From: Trachythela sp. YZ-2020 | Lineage: Eukaryota > Cnidaria > Anthozoa > Malacalcyonacea > Clavulariidae | Direction of reading: 5' to 3' | Length of the DNA stretch: 64,000 bases | Assembly: GCA_016169945.1 (NCBI GenBank) | Contig: JADLSH010000367.1 | Span: forward strand, 1 to 64,000 | Shown here: positions 12,001-22,127 of the stretch, one piece after another | Layout of the letters: each line of letters begins with the position of its first letter | How positions within the stretch are numbered: position 1 is the first letter of the stretch | Made by a program: the position numbers and the translations under genes | The notes under the pieces: model-generated | Database searches by the model: none | Seen by the model: only the letters and a program-made list of their open reading frames with translations | What the model was told of the DNA's origin: nothing

Positions 12001-14137
12001 AAATGTGAGTGGATTTTTAGAAATAATCAAATAAAGACTGCAAAAGTAAGTTTAAAGATATCGTAGACCTTACATGTAAATTGATAAACGTTTCTTGGGA
12101 TTTTGTGCATTCAAACATCGACACTACGATAGAATATTCCATATTTTAATACCTTGTGGATTTGTGTTCAGTTTTGGCTGTTGCTCAAATAAAACTTATT
12201 TTTGTTGACATTTTGACAGTATTATTTGTGAAAAATTCTTTGACGTTCTTTTAAGTTTGACTTGCCTTATTTTTATGCAAAAAACTGCAGTAATGCAGTC
12301 AATTTATGGTGAACAGATTTGGTCATTTGCCAGATCACATTTTTCTTTAAATTGATTGGCTAGTTGAATTCTATCATTCAATCTGATTGGTTGTTGTAGT
12401 TGCAATTAATCCTCAAGATGATGCAAGCAAAGCTCAAAATAGTGCGATTTGGGAATTAATCGCACTATTTTTGACCAATCAGATTGCAAGATACGCCGTT
12501 GCTTTCAAAATAAATATAATAAAACCATAAACCAGGTTTTTCTCAAACATAAAGCACTTCTCAATGTATTATCCAATAAGTTTGACAAAACTTTGGTGAA
12601 AAATTTGGTGATTTCTGGAGAAGGAAAATATCAGTGAATTTAAAATATGGAGGCACTTCTATTTCGAGTTTCTAGCAATGGCAGACATCGATATCGATTA
12701 CTGGCAATGGCAGACACTTGATATTGCTAAGTAACATAACAACACTTTTGTTGCTACAATCTCAGTTCTTAAAACTTTGCCTAAATTTCATGAAAATTGG
12801 TTATTGCCTACAATACTTACCCTACTACATATCTAAGGCTTTCAAGTCATTGTTGTAACTTTGCTACACCATTAATCAGCAATCATTTGAAGGAGAAGGG
12901 GTAAGAAATTATTGGGGGTAAGTGCCTCTCCCCAACTACCCTCCCCCCACAACCCCTCCCCCTAGTATCTCCCCCACCCCCTAGTGTCTCCTTCACCCCC
13001 TAGTGTGCCCCTAGTCTATACAATCCACACGGTAAAGTTTTATTTTTGGCGGGGAATATTTTCGTGTTCCGAGGCAGCTGCGGGGAAACCCAAAACACTT
13101 GAGAATGGAGCTAAATACATGGATTTTTTAGCATTTTCTTGAAATGCAAAGAACAGAAATTCAGAACGCGTTCTCCGCGCAGACCAAACTTTACAGTCTG
13201 GTATACAATACTTTTTGAATATGCCAACCACAACAGCATGCATCATACTGTAGTCTGTAGTCTTATTTTATCCAGGGCTGGATTAAAGAAGATTTTTTCA
13301 GAAACAAAATCTTCTTTATTCTTTAATTCATTTAAAGAAGATTAAAGAAGATTTTCAAAACTTGACTTTTATAATTTTGAAATCTTAGCACTATTTACAA
13401 TTTTACGTCATAAATTCCAGTAAATGGAATTTTAATTTATGGAATAGAAACTCAAAAATAATATTAAAACCTAAAAACCTTAATATAGTATAGTACTGTC
13501 AGTATAAAATCTTAATTTATTATATAAAAACTTGAAGAAGTTAATTTAACGTAATCAACGTGAAAAACGAAAAATTAAAGAAGATTAAAGAAGATTTCTC
13601 TTCGAAACCAAAATCTTCTTTAATTATTTAAAGAAGATTAAAGAAGATTTAATTAAAGAAGATTTGCCAGCCCTGATTTTATCCGCGATTCAAGACTCTT
13701 GAAGTCTTCATGAAGGTATTAAAATTGTATTTAAAATGTTTAGAATCGCATGAAACTGGATAGTTGCGGAATATCAAATATGTAAAATACGACATGTAGC
13801 TATAATAATTTGTTACATTTTAATTCTGATAATCTGATTAATATGCAATATTTTAATAATTATATATCAGTACGATATTTCTATTGAACCTACCTAAAAC
13901 TGTTTCGGCAATTAATCCTCGACTAATGCTCGAAACTTCGATGACTTCCTCGACGACCTCAACAGTCTCCTTATCAACAAAATCTGCCTGATCTTCGGCT
14001 GGTATTTCAGTTTCATAATCTTCACGACTGGGGTCAACTCCCTCCACATAACTTTGCACTCTGTGCCGAATATATGTTTTACTGCGAGACAAAGTCTCTC
14101 CCGAATCATTCTTTGATGATTCACTCATATCTTGCAA
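2665..14137 (-). CDS. CWH43: CWH43 / PGAP2-interacting protein, 5' four exons (gene cut by window edge)
   Basis: The gene is read from four minus-strand exons: 14137-13894, 8161-7849, 7071-6721 and 3020-2665. All junctions have AG/GT splice sites and the phases agree (1, 2, 2, 1), giving about 421 residues. The product is a multi-pass membrane protein. In yeast and mammals the family acts in the ER/Golgi in remodelling the lipid part of GPI anchors towards ceramide. Diagnostic stretches include SLNPIWW, LTHWVFGEVSLVSRWAV and FVPGGEFTRERTD, which match the animal family almost word for word. The usual C-terminal half, an endonuclease/exonuclease/phosphatase-like domain of about 350 residues, must lie left of base 1; I could not find it in 1-2664. 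There is an extra acidic N-terminal region of about 65 residues compared with the human protein as I recall it. Introns 1 and 3 are full of transposons. Identity is very likely; exon 1 is the least certain part. Confidence 0.93.
4083..5160 (+). pseudogene. gag-like retroelement protein remnant
   Basis: Three overlapping plus-strand reading frames make up one broken protein. The first (from 4083) is Pro/Gln-rich with repeated MQQPTHLM-type motifs. The second (from 4457) includes SDQFKIW and IIQWVQPYAIYKLVL. The third (from 4746) starts with TWLNYDEAFRRDAA and ends with a CCCH zinc-finger-like pattern (C-x7-C-x6-C-x3-H, in CRSWNSGRC..C.YVH) followed by a second Cys/His cluster. A YDEAFR-type motif plus Cys/His fingers is what I recall from gag-like ORFs of DIRS-type and related elements in invertebrates. 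At least two frameshifts break it. No reverse transcriptase or recombinase is visible here. Confidence 0.6.
5915..6085 (+). repeat. Short tandem repeat, about 75-bp period
   Basis: Two full copies and one partial copy of a unit beginning GCGTTTCCCGGTCGCTGT and containing GTTAGTTCCTTGGGTATTGG lie in the spacer of the second retroelement unit. A more diverged copy lies just upstream, at about 5815-5880. Confidence 0.8.
6721..7071 (-). CDS. CWH43: CWH43 coding exon 3
   Basis: The acceptor TAATTTCAG ends at 7072 and the donor GTAAGT starts at 6720. The exon holds the most conserved family signatures, RICYVSLNPIWW and LTHWVFGEVSLVSRWAV, followed by a proline-rich loop ending in NPWG. Hydrophobic stretches indicate several transmembrane helices, with a polar Lys/Asn-rich loop between them. 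Confidence 0.95.
7849..8161 (-). CDS. CWH43: CWH43 coding exon 2
   Basis: The acceptor is at 8163-8162 (TATATAG) and the donor GTAATG follows 7849. The exon codes for GYIWWSLIHAVGAMIWFYP and about 85 further residues, covering the first membrane helices of the family (SLIHAVGAMIWF, PLNELEISG.EAF, then FQAQTTFSRL). It ends in the CG of an Arg codon that is completed by the first base of exon 3. Confidence 0.93.
8489..8727. mobile_element. MITE with imperfect ~40-bp inverted ends
   Basis: The left end, GGGCCTGTCGTTCGAAAGGG followed by TTAATCCTAGGTTAA, matches the reverse complement of the right end, which reads TAACCCAGGATTAG then GGGCTTTGAACAAC. It lies in CWH43 intron 1. No coding sequence is present. 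Confidence 0.7.
9182..10305 (-). pseudogene. Tc1/mariner-type transposase pseudogene
   Basis: The reading frame probably starts at MPQLTTAERTFIVENYF (ATG at 10305). It begins with a helix-turn-helix region, then RRNGLGL.S.TFNRITR, LRWRPYQI, and the first catalytic Asp in VVGDEAGF. The frame is interrupted by a 151-bp MITE after AKVTV and resumes with MGICGNGSVLGPFFFDENVD, then has an in-frame stop. WAQDGAPAH carries the second catalytic Asp. A deletion and frameshift then fuse this directly to INYFLWGYLKDKVYRTPPQD, removing the segment that normally holds SPDLTP and the third acidic residue. It cannot make an active enzyme. The N-terminal type resembles animal transposases with a DUF4817-like domain. 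Confidence 0.88.
9565..9715. mobile_element. Palindromic MITE nested in the transposase ORF
   Basis: The ends are CAGGGGCCGGTTGTATAAAA and its exact reverse complement. The interior is rich in AGTTAA/TTAACT and almost self-complementary. It splits the transposase codons between AKVTV and MGICG. No target-site duplication is evident. Confidence 0.88.
10597..13264. other. Remainder of CWH43 intron 1 (left part)
   Basis: No exon is seen. It contains an imperfect inverted repeat at about 11723-11866 (arms with TGCAATTTGGTCTGA), scattered copies of a GTGCGATTT/AATCGCAC motif to about 12470, and a C-rich low-complexity tract at about 12935-13015 with CCCCCTAGTGTCTCC units. The ORFs are short and unremarkable. 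Confidence 0.5.
13273..13675. mobile_element. Non-autonomous hAT element with 8-bp TSD
   Basis: The ends are CAGGGCTGG and CCAGCCCTG, flanked on both sides by the exact 8-bp duplication ATTTTATC (13265-13272 and 13676-13683). The subterminal regions consist of repeated TTAAAGAAGATT motifs in both orientations. No ORF. An 8-bp duplication and CAGGG ends are the hAT signature. Confidence 0.92.
13894..14137 (-). CDS. CWH43: CWH43 coding exon 1
   Basis: This exon codes for 81 residues plus one base, starting at the ATG at 14137. It begins with a hydrophilic, acidic cytosolic-type tail rich in Glu and Asp. It ends in GLIAETVLG, which lines up with the start of the first membrane segment of the family. 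The donor GTAGGT follows at 13893. Joined to exon 2 it gives AETVLGYIWWSLIHAVG, matching the family's N-terminal membrane segment, which is the reason for linking it across a 5.7-kb intron. The start codon could lie a few codons further in (MSES). Confidence 0.8.
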
Positions 14138-14729
14138 ATCTTAAATACCAGAGTTTGTCCAGAGGAGAACGAAAACATGTGCTTTTATGTCATATGATAA
14201 GTTGTCAGAATCGAGCCGCCATGTTTGAAGGTTCGCCACAGCTGACCCAAGACGGTTAAAACATGTTACGTGTATAGGTCAGTGGTATAGGTTCAGTCCC
14301 TTGATGGTTTCTTCTAGCCTCTTCCGCAGGCAACTCTGTAGCTTCCAAGACGGCGAAAGTCGTATAATAAACAACGCATGAACGCAATTCAATATTATAC
14401 GAATTCCATGTTTCTGCATGCATGGTTATATTAATATATTGCGGTATTATCCTTATGTTTCGGGCACAATAGGAATAGGGTTGTGATTGGGATTAAGATC
14501 AAAAAGCCATATTATTCGTCATGGGCTTATTATATATTGCTTTTCTATTTTAAGTTATTATATAAACTTATGGTTATAGCATGGTTTTGACTCTTTCGAG
14601 TGCAATTTTGCATTACTACTTAAGATAAGATTGCTTATAATTTTATATTAGGTCCTGTTATTTATAGGTTTGCATAGGTTTTCCTCGTAAACTTTTGATG
14701 CGTAATATGGTCTGTAAAGTAAGTCACTC

Positions 14730-15480
14730 TTAATTATGTAGAACGGTTAGCTCGGAAACCGAACCGTACTGATAATCAAACAGCAAGTTTTGACTCTCGA
14801 GATGGGACACCAGCTGCTTATACTGACGATCCTTTCCAAAAATTTTGATAACTGGAAGCACCGATATAGGTCTATAGTTGTCTATCTCAGAGGTTGAATC
14901 TGATTTAAAAAGTGGTAATAATTTAGCCATTTTCCATTGTCTAGGAATGATGCTTGTATCAAGAGATAGATTAATAATAAAAGCCAAGGGCTTTGCTATA
15001 ACTGGGGCAGCGTCATTCAACAGACCAGAAGGAAGGCTATCCAAACCAGATCTTTGAAGTTTACCTTATCACAACCCGCACACCCGATAACCTATATAAT
15101 TATACAGAACTTACGGTTACAGCTCAGCAACTGGCCTCTGTAGCTCAGTTGGTTAGAGCGCTGCACCGGAATCGCAGGGCCGTGGGTTCAATTCCTGCCA
15201 GAGGATCTAGCGTTGCATTTTTCGCAACCGTTCCTGGTTAGGTCTTAAATTGTGTATATATCTACTCACTTGGATTATCCACCAAACCCAGTATTCTAGT
15301 TCAACCAAGTGAAGTGCAAAAAGATCTTTGAAGTTTACCTTTTCCGTTTCAGTTTCCTTAACTCTTTTAAGACTTCTGCTTCATTAACAGCTCCAAAACT
15401 AAAGTTATCCTTTACATAAGTGACATTTCCAGACAAAATTACAAAATTGTCTGAATTGATTTTTCTTTCAGAGCAGCAAT
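14730..15480 (-). pseudogene. LINE reverse-transcriptase fragment, interrupted by a SINE
   Basis: On the minus strand, 15480-15342 encodes FGAVNEAEVLKELRKLKR. After the SINE, 15044-14730 continues with LDSLPSGLLNDAAPVIAKP, then IPRQWKMAKLLPLFKS and DNYRPISVLPV. This is the start of a non-LTR retrotransposon reverse transcriptase (fingers region) of CR1/jockey-like type. It is 5'- and 3'-truncated, has lost its frame after DYQYG, and contains no catalytic FADD box. Confidence 0.85.
15068..15321 (+). mobile_element. tRNA-derived SINE (family 1) with 20-bp TSD
   Basis: The element is flanked by an exact 20-bp duplication, AGATCTTTGAAGTTTACCTT (15048-15067 and 15322-15341). It has a tRNA-like head with an A-box-like TAGCTCAGTTGGTTAGAG and B-box-like GGTTCAATTCC. 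The head is followed by a short hairpin, GTTGC-ATTTTTC-GCAAC (15212-15228), and a tail that is conserved in the second copy near 28.5 kb. The acceptor and T stems are imperfect and position 33 is not T, so this is not a working tRNA gene. It interrupts the LINE fragment. Confidence 0.9.
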
Positions 15481-16992
15481 CAGAGTTTTGTGTTACAAGC
15501 CGCGAACAACCACGTATATGTTGTCGGAAACGTCAAAGTTCTTGTCGAATTTTGCAGGTAGTTTGATCCTAAAAACCTGAATTAAGAAGCTTATTGTATA
15601 GACGCTACCTACACTGGCACCGCAAGTTCAAGAATTGAGTATTACAAGCGCGGTTGCCATCCGTTTATCACCATATATTGTTGTTGAGCCAGTAGAATTT
15701 TGCCTGTAAATAGTTCAAAAACAGTATGTTGGTGCAAAAACGTTCTTTTATTACAATTCAGCCCTTGCAAGTGACGTCACAACTCGTACTTGCACTGCAA
15801 GTCTGCAATACATAGATATTCGATGTCGGTAACTGTATAATTTACGAATTTAAGCCTTTGGGCTTTGGCCTTTGCGGGGTAACTACTCGTACTAATAAAT
15901 CCATTTATATATTTTAAAATTCACCTTCACTCCGGGTATTAATTTATAACAAGGCTATTCCTATGCAAGGCAATCCCTATGTTTTCAAGGGCAGATAACA
16001 TACTAACAATACCACGTCTTCCCATTCTCAGTGGAATTCCCACGGCATCGGTAAAATCCATATTGAACTTGAATTTTTTGATCAAACTAACATATTTGCA
16101 TGAATGCAACTTTATATTCCAAGAAATAGGCCGACTTCATGGAAAAAGTTGAACAATGTAGAGGACAGAGCCTGATCAGTGATAAACCAGGCTTTTTATT
16201 AAATATTATCAGTCAGTTGAAAACATTATATAGTTATATTGACAACTGAAAATATATATGACAGACAAGTAAAAATAGATAATGCACTCCGTTCGGGTTA
16301 ATCGTGGGTAAGTATTGGTCAGTGGAGCTTGCCTGAATGTTTCAATGATTAAATATATAATGTGCTTGCCCTGCTAATCACAAGAGTCGCTCGTCCCCTA
16401 TAATTCTACTCTCGCTCGTGGAGATGTTATTGTTATAACATAATGATTATGTTTCAGCTACAAGTTGATTTTATGCTGTATGTATAGCTAAAAATTAATC
16501 ATATTGCTTTAATCTATGTATATTGCATCTACATTGAAATAAAAAATCGATATACTCGTGTCGTGATTTTATTACCATTAAACCATAAGAATAGTATGAT
16601 CAGGTGACCATTTCCATTCCAAATCTACACTATAGAACTATAATTATATTCGATTCAAATTCTCACTAAAATTATGCTACTCTTAGTACTCTAGAGTTCT
16701 TCGAAGTTTGATTCCACGAATCTATGTCGACTTTCTAGTATTTCAATATCGCAATAACCCAAAAGAAATCCAAGAACTCAGTATCAAAAACCAAGTCAAA
16801 TTACTTGAAAAATACATTCATTAAGTTACAAACTAAGACAAATGAAAAATTAAAAGCTCGTTTACTGTGCTGATATATTATATAAAAGTCAAACTTGCAA
16901 TCTGTCGGCATCGGCTAATATACAATGTTATATTCAAAGAGAAAGTTCCGCAAAGAGACGTCATACCAAATAACCGTATCTATGGGATCGTT
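15480..16992. other. Intergenic repeats and PLE-like remnant
   Basis: At about 15505-15590 a degenerate GGAAACGTCAAAGTTCTTGT motif with CAGGTAGTTTGATCCTAAA resembles the segment at 37.45 kb. A block at about 15990-16232 recurs at about 20860-21065. A block at 16400-16960 recurs, diverged, at 17731-18115. No gene is recognised in these stretches. Confidence 0.5.
15990..16232 (+). repeat. Dispersed direct repeat, copy 1
   Basis: Shares TTCCCACGGCATCGGT, ACTTTATATTCCAAGAAATA and AGAGCCTGATCAGTGATAAA in order with 20860-21065, 4.85 kb away on the same strand. The nature of the repeat is unknown. Confidence 0.8.
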
Positions 16993-18115
16993 CTAAGGCG
17001 TTTTTCTTATTGTAATGTGCACACGATAACCACTGGAACATACACGTAAACTCTCCTTCTCCTTATAGTCAGCGACATACCAGTTATAACGCTTGATTGT
17101 ATTTTTAATCATGGAAGGAATAATTCCGTTGTGATTACGGTTGTATTCGTCAACAAATTCTTGCAAAATGGCTTCAGAATCTTCGCCTTCGACTTTGATG
17201 CTCATTTCAGAAAGCCTGTTACCGGCAACAGTGGAAATACCAAAAGAAAAAACATATCCAAACCAACGACCGACTTGGCGTGAATCAGAGACAAAGAATA
17301 AAAGTTCACCGTCCGTCCTGGTATACTCAGCGAAATTTGTGTACCAATTGTCCCGATCTAGCACGAGATGGCTAGTCTTCGCCTGTTCTACCTTTCGTGT
17401 GTTGGTAATCCCTGACATTTTCAGACCAAACGATTTTAAGATGTGGCGTTTCAGTAAAGATGGCGGTAAATAAGCTCTCTTTCTGATTCTAAGAAGATAT
17501 ACTCACATTGAAACTTGATCGCTTGAACTTCCGCTCAAATGATATTATTATTTACATTACTTGAGACATATAAGACAAAAATAACAAAATGATACACCGG
17601 AACTGTTACGTAGGTTACAGTAGCACTGTGACTGTCCACTATTGTACGTAACGCGTTGTCAGTTTTGATTCAACACCAAGTGGCTGCAATTGGACAGAAT
17701 AAGATAGAGATATAAGTCAGTTTATAAATCACTCGCCCGTAGAGATGTTATTATTACAGTATAACCCAAAGGGCAAAGATTTTGTCACAGCCTCAAGTTT
17801 GAAGTCATATCGTAATAAGCTTAAAGTAATTAAAAGTCAGTCATATTGAATTATCAATATATAATATGATGTGACCATTTCCATTCCAAGTCTACATTAG
17901 AACTATTATATTCGATTTAAATATAATTGTTACTACAAATTATGCTTTCTATTATTAGTTAATATCGCAATAACACAATATATTTCCAAGAAAATAGAAC
18001 GCATATAAACTATTAAAAATTCGTTTATTGTGCTGATATATAGAAACCAAAAGACAAAACCATACCATCGCGCTAATACAATGTTATGTATCGAAGACAA
18101 AGTTCAAAGAAATAG
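16400..18115. repeat. Diverged direct repeats flanking the hypothetical ORF
   Basis: The copies at 16400-16960 and 17731-18115 share GTGACCATTTCCATTCCAA, TATATTCGATT, AATATCGCAATAAC and CTCGTTTACTGTGCTGATAT in the same order, about 1.25 kb apart. They are on the same strand and considerably diverged. Confidence 0.75.
16993..17418 (-). CDS. Hypothetical 141-residue protein, single exon
   Basis: An uninterrupted ORF runs from ATG at 17418 to a stop at 16993. The composition is protein-like (mixed charge, Trp/Tyr-rich, with DNWYTNFAEYTRTDGELLFF, VGRWFGYVFSFG and IKRYNWYVADYKEKESL). There is no obvious signal peptide or membrane helix, and I recognise no family. The sequence downstream of its stop (16400-16960) has a diverged second copy upstream of its start (17731-18115), as expected if the gene was once tandemly duplicated and the other copy was lost. 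It could also be one exon of a larger gene or the ORF of an unrecognised repeat. Confidence 0.4.
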   Translation of the reverse strand: MSGITNTRKVEQAKTSHLVLDRDNWYTNFAEYTRTDGELLFFVSDSRQVGRWFGYVFSFGISTVAGNRLSEMSIKVEGEDSEAILQEFVDEYNRNHNGIIPSMIKNTIKRYNWYVADYKEKESLRVCSSGYRVHITIRKTP

Positions 18116-18498
18116 CGAACGAAGATTTGGGGGCAATACGAGTTTATCAGAGAAAACCGACTCAATATGAACTAAGGCCAAAAAAATTATGTTTCTGGTC
18201 AGTGGGTTTGTGCAGAATTGACGCGGCGAGCGGCTTTTTCCCCTTACTTTTTTTCTTAAGAGTTAATAAGGAGGCGCTTTTTGGAGAAATGGGTGAGTAT
18301 ACTAAACTGTCACCAAATTTGCAGGTTTAATAGAGGCCCTGTCCACACGTAGCCGTTTCGACCGTCCCACACGTATCCGCTAAAACGATTCGAATACGCT
18401 AGAACCGCTTACAGAGCATGCGCTATCGAATGCGAGGAGCCCGCGATATAGTTGCGATATATTTTAAACTACGAAAGAAAAGAGAAAAACATGCCGAA

Positions 18499-18991
18499 CA
18501 GGCGACTCACATTTAAGGAAATTTCCTTAAACTGAGGAAATTTTGGCCTTTTTTGACCTTTTTAAGGATTTTTTTAAGGAAACGAAATTTTTAAGGAATT
18601 AATTTCTAAGGAATTTAAGATTTGAACATTTAAAAATTCAGTCAATTTAGGTGTTATTTATCCAAAAATGATTCTCAAAAACGCAGAAAAAGTAGTCTAA
18701 AGCAATAAAAACTGCAAAAATTTTATACGGGAAATGACCCTCAACCCACATGTACATCTTTCGACTGCATTGGATCGCTTTCAATGGCGTAATGATATTA
18801 TGGCTCAAAATCCCAGTTCCGAAATGAGACAACATTTCAGAGAACCTATAAACCTTGTAATTCTTAACGTAACTAGGGCATTAATTACTAAAAAAACAGG
18901 TCCTGCGCTACGTTTAAGGAAATTTTACTTAATCTAAGGAATTTTTGCCGAGAATCTAAGGAATTAATAGAAGTGGGATGTCAGAGCCCTG
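18499..18991. mobile_element. Nested non-autonomous hAT with 8-bp TSD
   Basis: It is flanked by the exact 8-bp duplication ATGCCGAA (18491-18498 and 18992-18999). The ends are CAGGCGACTCACA and, reverse complemented on the right, CAGGGCTCTGACA. The interior is rich in TTAAGGAAATTT motifs in both orientations. It inserted precisely at the start codon of the Myb/SANT ORF, and the duplication rebuilds the ATG. Confidence 0.9.
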
Positions 18992-20087
18992 ATGCCGAAA
19001 GAAAAAGTTAATACAAAATCAAAGGGGGCTAAAGGAAAGAATAAGGCCGAACACTTTGCTTGGACTGATGAAGAAGTCGAGCTCCTTTTGAATGTGGTGT
19101 TAGAGTACAAAGTGGCAAGGACAACGGAGAATGTCGACTGGCAAAGCTGTCAAACAAAATATTCCGACATATTTTTGGATTTGTTTATTTCACAGTATCC
19201 TTCCCCAGAAAATGCTGTACAGATCGGCAAAGACTTTCCACACAAGAGCACGTTCTTAACAAGTTTATTCTGACCCCCAAAATGAAGGCGATCCGGTCAA
19301 AGTTTCGAGCTGCCATTGATAGTGGAAGAATAGTGGCCAGCAGGCCATGGAAGAGTAGTCCTTCTCTACTTTGATATATGCCAAGAAATCTGGGGTGGCT
19401 CACCAGCTACAGCTTTACCATCAGGAATAGAAACCAATGAGATACAGGATGAACTAGAATTGAGTATAAACTGTCCAAGTCAAAGCATACCTATATATAG
19501 TACTCCTGCCAGCAGACCTAGTACTCCTGCCAGCAGACCTAGTACTCCCATGCACCAGCAGACCAAATACTCCTGCCATCACACCTTGTACCTCATAGAG
19601 TGTGATGATCATGAGCTTGAAGCCATTGAGAAAGACAAAGAAAACATGAAAACAAGGAATCAAGTTCATTAATTAAGGAAAGAAGAGATTTGTTGAATGC
19701 CAGCTTGAAGGGCAGGCAAGAAAAGCTTAAAAGAAAATTTTCGATCGATACCCAGCTGTTGCATATTCCACAGGAAGACATGCAAATGAAGAAAAGGATT
19801 GTTGACAAAATAGATAACATGGACAAACAACAAGCAGAGAATATGAATAAACTCACTTCAAACATGGAACAACTGACCGGTTCTATTGTCGAAGGCTTTG
19901 CGACGCTTCGCCAAACGATGATGCAACCACGGAGTGTATTATGCCTTCACAGTTTACACCGCAAATCAGCTTTCCGAGAATGCTTAGTCAGCATCCATCC
20001 ATGAATGCAGAAAACAATACAAACAACACCCAATTTCATTACAATCCATTTGCGTTCCCGGTAATCCCGCATGATATGAACTTTTGA
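18992..20087 (+). pseudogene. Transposon-borne Myb/SANT-like DNA-binding protein, frameshifted
   Basis: It starts MPKEKVNTKSKGAKGKNKAE, then WTDEEVELLLNVVLEYKVA (the SANT-like helix pattern). The frame is lost after KDFPHKSTF and resumes as TPKMKAIRSKFRAAIDSGR. It shifts again at YFDICQEIWGGSPAT and continues through a Ser/Pro/Thr linker with tandem STPASRP units. A last frame from about 19675 has a C-terminal coiled-coil-like segment (IDNMDKQQAENMNKLTSNME). Proteins with GRVV..YFDLC..IWGGSPAT and a SANT-like head are common in invertebrate genomes as transposon-associated ORFs. At least two frameshifts make this copy inactive. Confidence 0.75.
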
Positions 20088-20307
20088 ACCAATATGAACA
20101 TATACTATAGGTACAGCCAAACTAGTATGATCAGATTGATGATTGATTTTCTATTGGCTAGTCTATATTTAGTTGCTTTATTTTAGTTTCGACAATTACG
20201 TTTGTATCCGCAAACATTTTGCTCCGGGTACGTGTGGACGGAAGGCGTAATCGCAACAAAATGTCTGCGGTTACAAACTTATCCGGCTACGTGTAGACGG
20301 CGGGGCC

Positions 20308-22127
20308 ACCGTATTTGCCAAAAATGATTCGCGCACAAGAGATCCAAATACTCGACGCGGCGCAGTCAATATCTGGCACAATAGTCATATCTCATCTCGC
20401 CTACGCGTCTCTTGTTTGGAACTCACAAAAGAAGGCAACCAAATACAGGATGGCTTTGCCCTTAGACTGAGAAAACTGAGACTTCCCACTACATACACGA
20501 CCTTATATACGCGCAAGGACTTCTATATGTGCTTCTTTGGGTTGGCCAAAACCTTGCGGTCTGCGTGGGTAATAAACCATTGTCTCAACACTGTCATTAT
20601 CATGTCCTCAAATTCGCATTGAAACTCACTTCCTCGCCAACTCGTTACATCACATTTTAACATCCTCATATGCTGTGATATCCCTAAAAATTTCTCAGGT
20701 CTCATATCATGATCGAATCACAAAATTACATGCTTTTATCCTATTTATATATCTCTTCTACACCATCTTACATTCTCATACCATCCCACGGCCACCAGGT
20801 CTCACCCTCTAATCCTCACATCACTTTCTCACTGGTTCACTCTCTCAGGCCTTACATATACTAACAATCTCAGTGGCTGATTCCCACGGCATCGGTCAAA
20901 TCCATATTGAATTTTAATTTTTTTATGAAACTAGCATATATGCATGGATGTAACTTTATATTCCAAGAAATAGGTTGACTGAACAATGTAGGCTAGAGAC
21001 AGAGCCTGATCAGTGATAAACTAGGCTTTTTATTAAATATTATTAGTCAGTTGAAAACATTACAGAAAACACCACCTTTACACTAATTATCATTTATAAA
21101 TAGCAGAACATTTTTAGCGTCTTTCCACTCATCGAAAGTATCAATTCGCATTAGTGCAAGGTAGCTGCGATTACTTTAGCTCTGCAATCAGAATCCAATC
21201 AGAATACCACAATGCCTGTTTTAATTACATCGGGAAACGATCTCAGCGTGGTCATGAGTGGACTTTGCTGTGAGTGCATGGCAAGTGCACTTTAAATGCG
21301 TTCTTGCTACGGTAACGTTCGTTACAAAAACTGTTCCTTACAAGTAGAAACCTCTTCTTCAACAAATCATATTGCTCAGCTTCTGTGCATGCAGTTTCTC
21401 AGCTCTATACTTTGAGTGAACCCATGTGCATGAAGCACCGTGCGGTATCATATAATAATTGTTACTGTTTTCAAGACGAACGGCGTTATTCAAATCAAAT
21501 AATTAAAGATAGCATGCACAATTAATGCACATGAAAATTGGTAATATTTTCTATAAACTGGTCTAATATACTGTCTGTAGTAATTTCCATACTTTTTGTA
21601 TATGTGATTGTACACTTGCGATCGGCCATTTTGCCATGCAGTTGGATCCCATTACTCTCCTGTGATTCAATTTTTTAGTTAGTGAAATCCATTATCCATC
21701 CGTTATACATTTTATACAATCCTTTTCATTCATTCTTTAGTTCCAAAGCCCAGACTTTCTGTGGCCAACCTGTCCTTCCACGTTTTCTTTTCGGAAGCAA
21801 TTTGTACTCCTAAAATATTTGAAAAATACCGATATGCATGTGATTAAGAAAGTCCAAAAACCGCGTTTGTTCTAGGTTATTGATTGCGTAACTGGCACTG
21901 GGAAACGATATTGAAAAATACAATAATTGCTTTCCTATGTTGTTCCATAAGTAGCGTTGTGAAAAGAATGGACATAAAACGGTTCTTGTTTTGCGTTCTG
22001 GTGCAGAATGTTGTAGGGACTGTGGCAACTAATGAGGCCGGTCCGTCAGAGCAAGAGCGCTTTTCGTAAAGACAACAGCGGTCGACATTTGACCTGAATG
22101 TTTTGCGAACTCATCATATGGAAGCAC
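20308..22127. other. Intergenic
   Basis: Apart from the dispersed repeat at 20860-21065 I see no gene, element end or structured repeat here. The ORFs are short and lack family motifs. Confidence 0.45.
20860..21065 (+). repeat. Dispersed direct repeat, copy 2
   Basis: This is the second copy of the block at 15990-16232, ending in GTCAGTTGAAAACATTA in both. The two copies bracket the hypothetical ORF and the Myb/SANT transposon, so they may reflect an old segmental duplication. Confidence 0.8.

Larger units (their letters stand above)
18335..20307 (+). mobile_element. DNA transposon carrying a Myb/SANT-like ORF
   Basis: The inverted ends read GGCCCTGTCCACACGTAGCC on the left and, as reverse complement, GGCCCCGCCGTCTACACG then TAGCCG on the right. 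Further subterminal copies of CACACGTATCCG and GTACGTGTGGACGG are present. The interior encodes a Myb/SANT-like DNA-binding protein but no DDE transposase, so it is non-autonomous or eroded. The superfamily is uncertain: Harbinger- or ISL2EU-type elements often pair a Myb/SANT ORF with a separate transposase. Confidence 0.75.

Noticed and set aside
15133..15206. True tRNA gene
   Set aside because: The head has a mismatched T stem, no T at position 33 and poor acceptor pairing, and is part of a dispersed repeat with a target duplication: a SINE.
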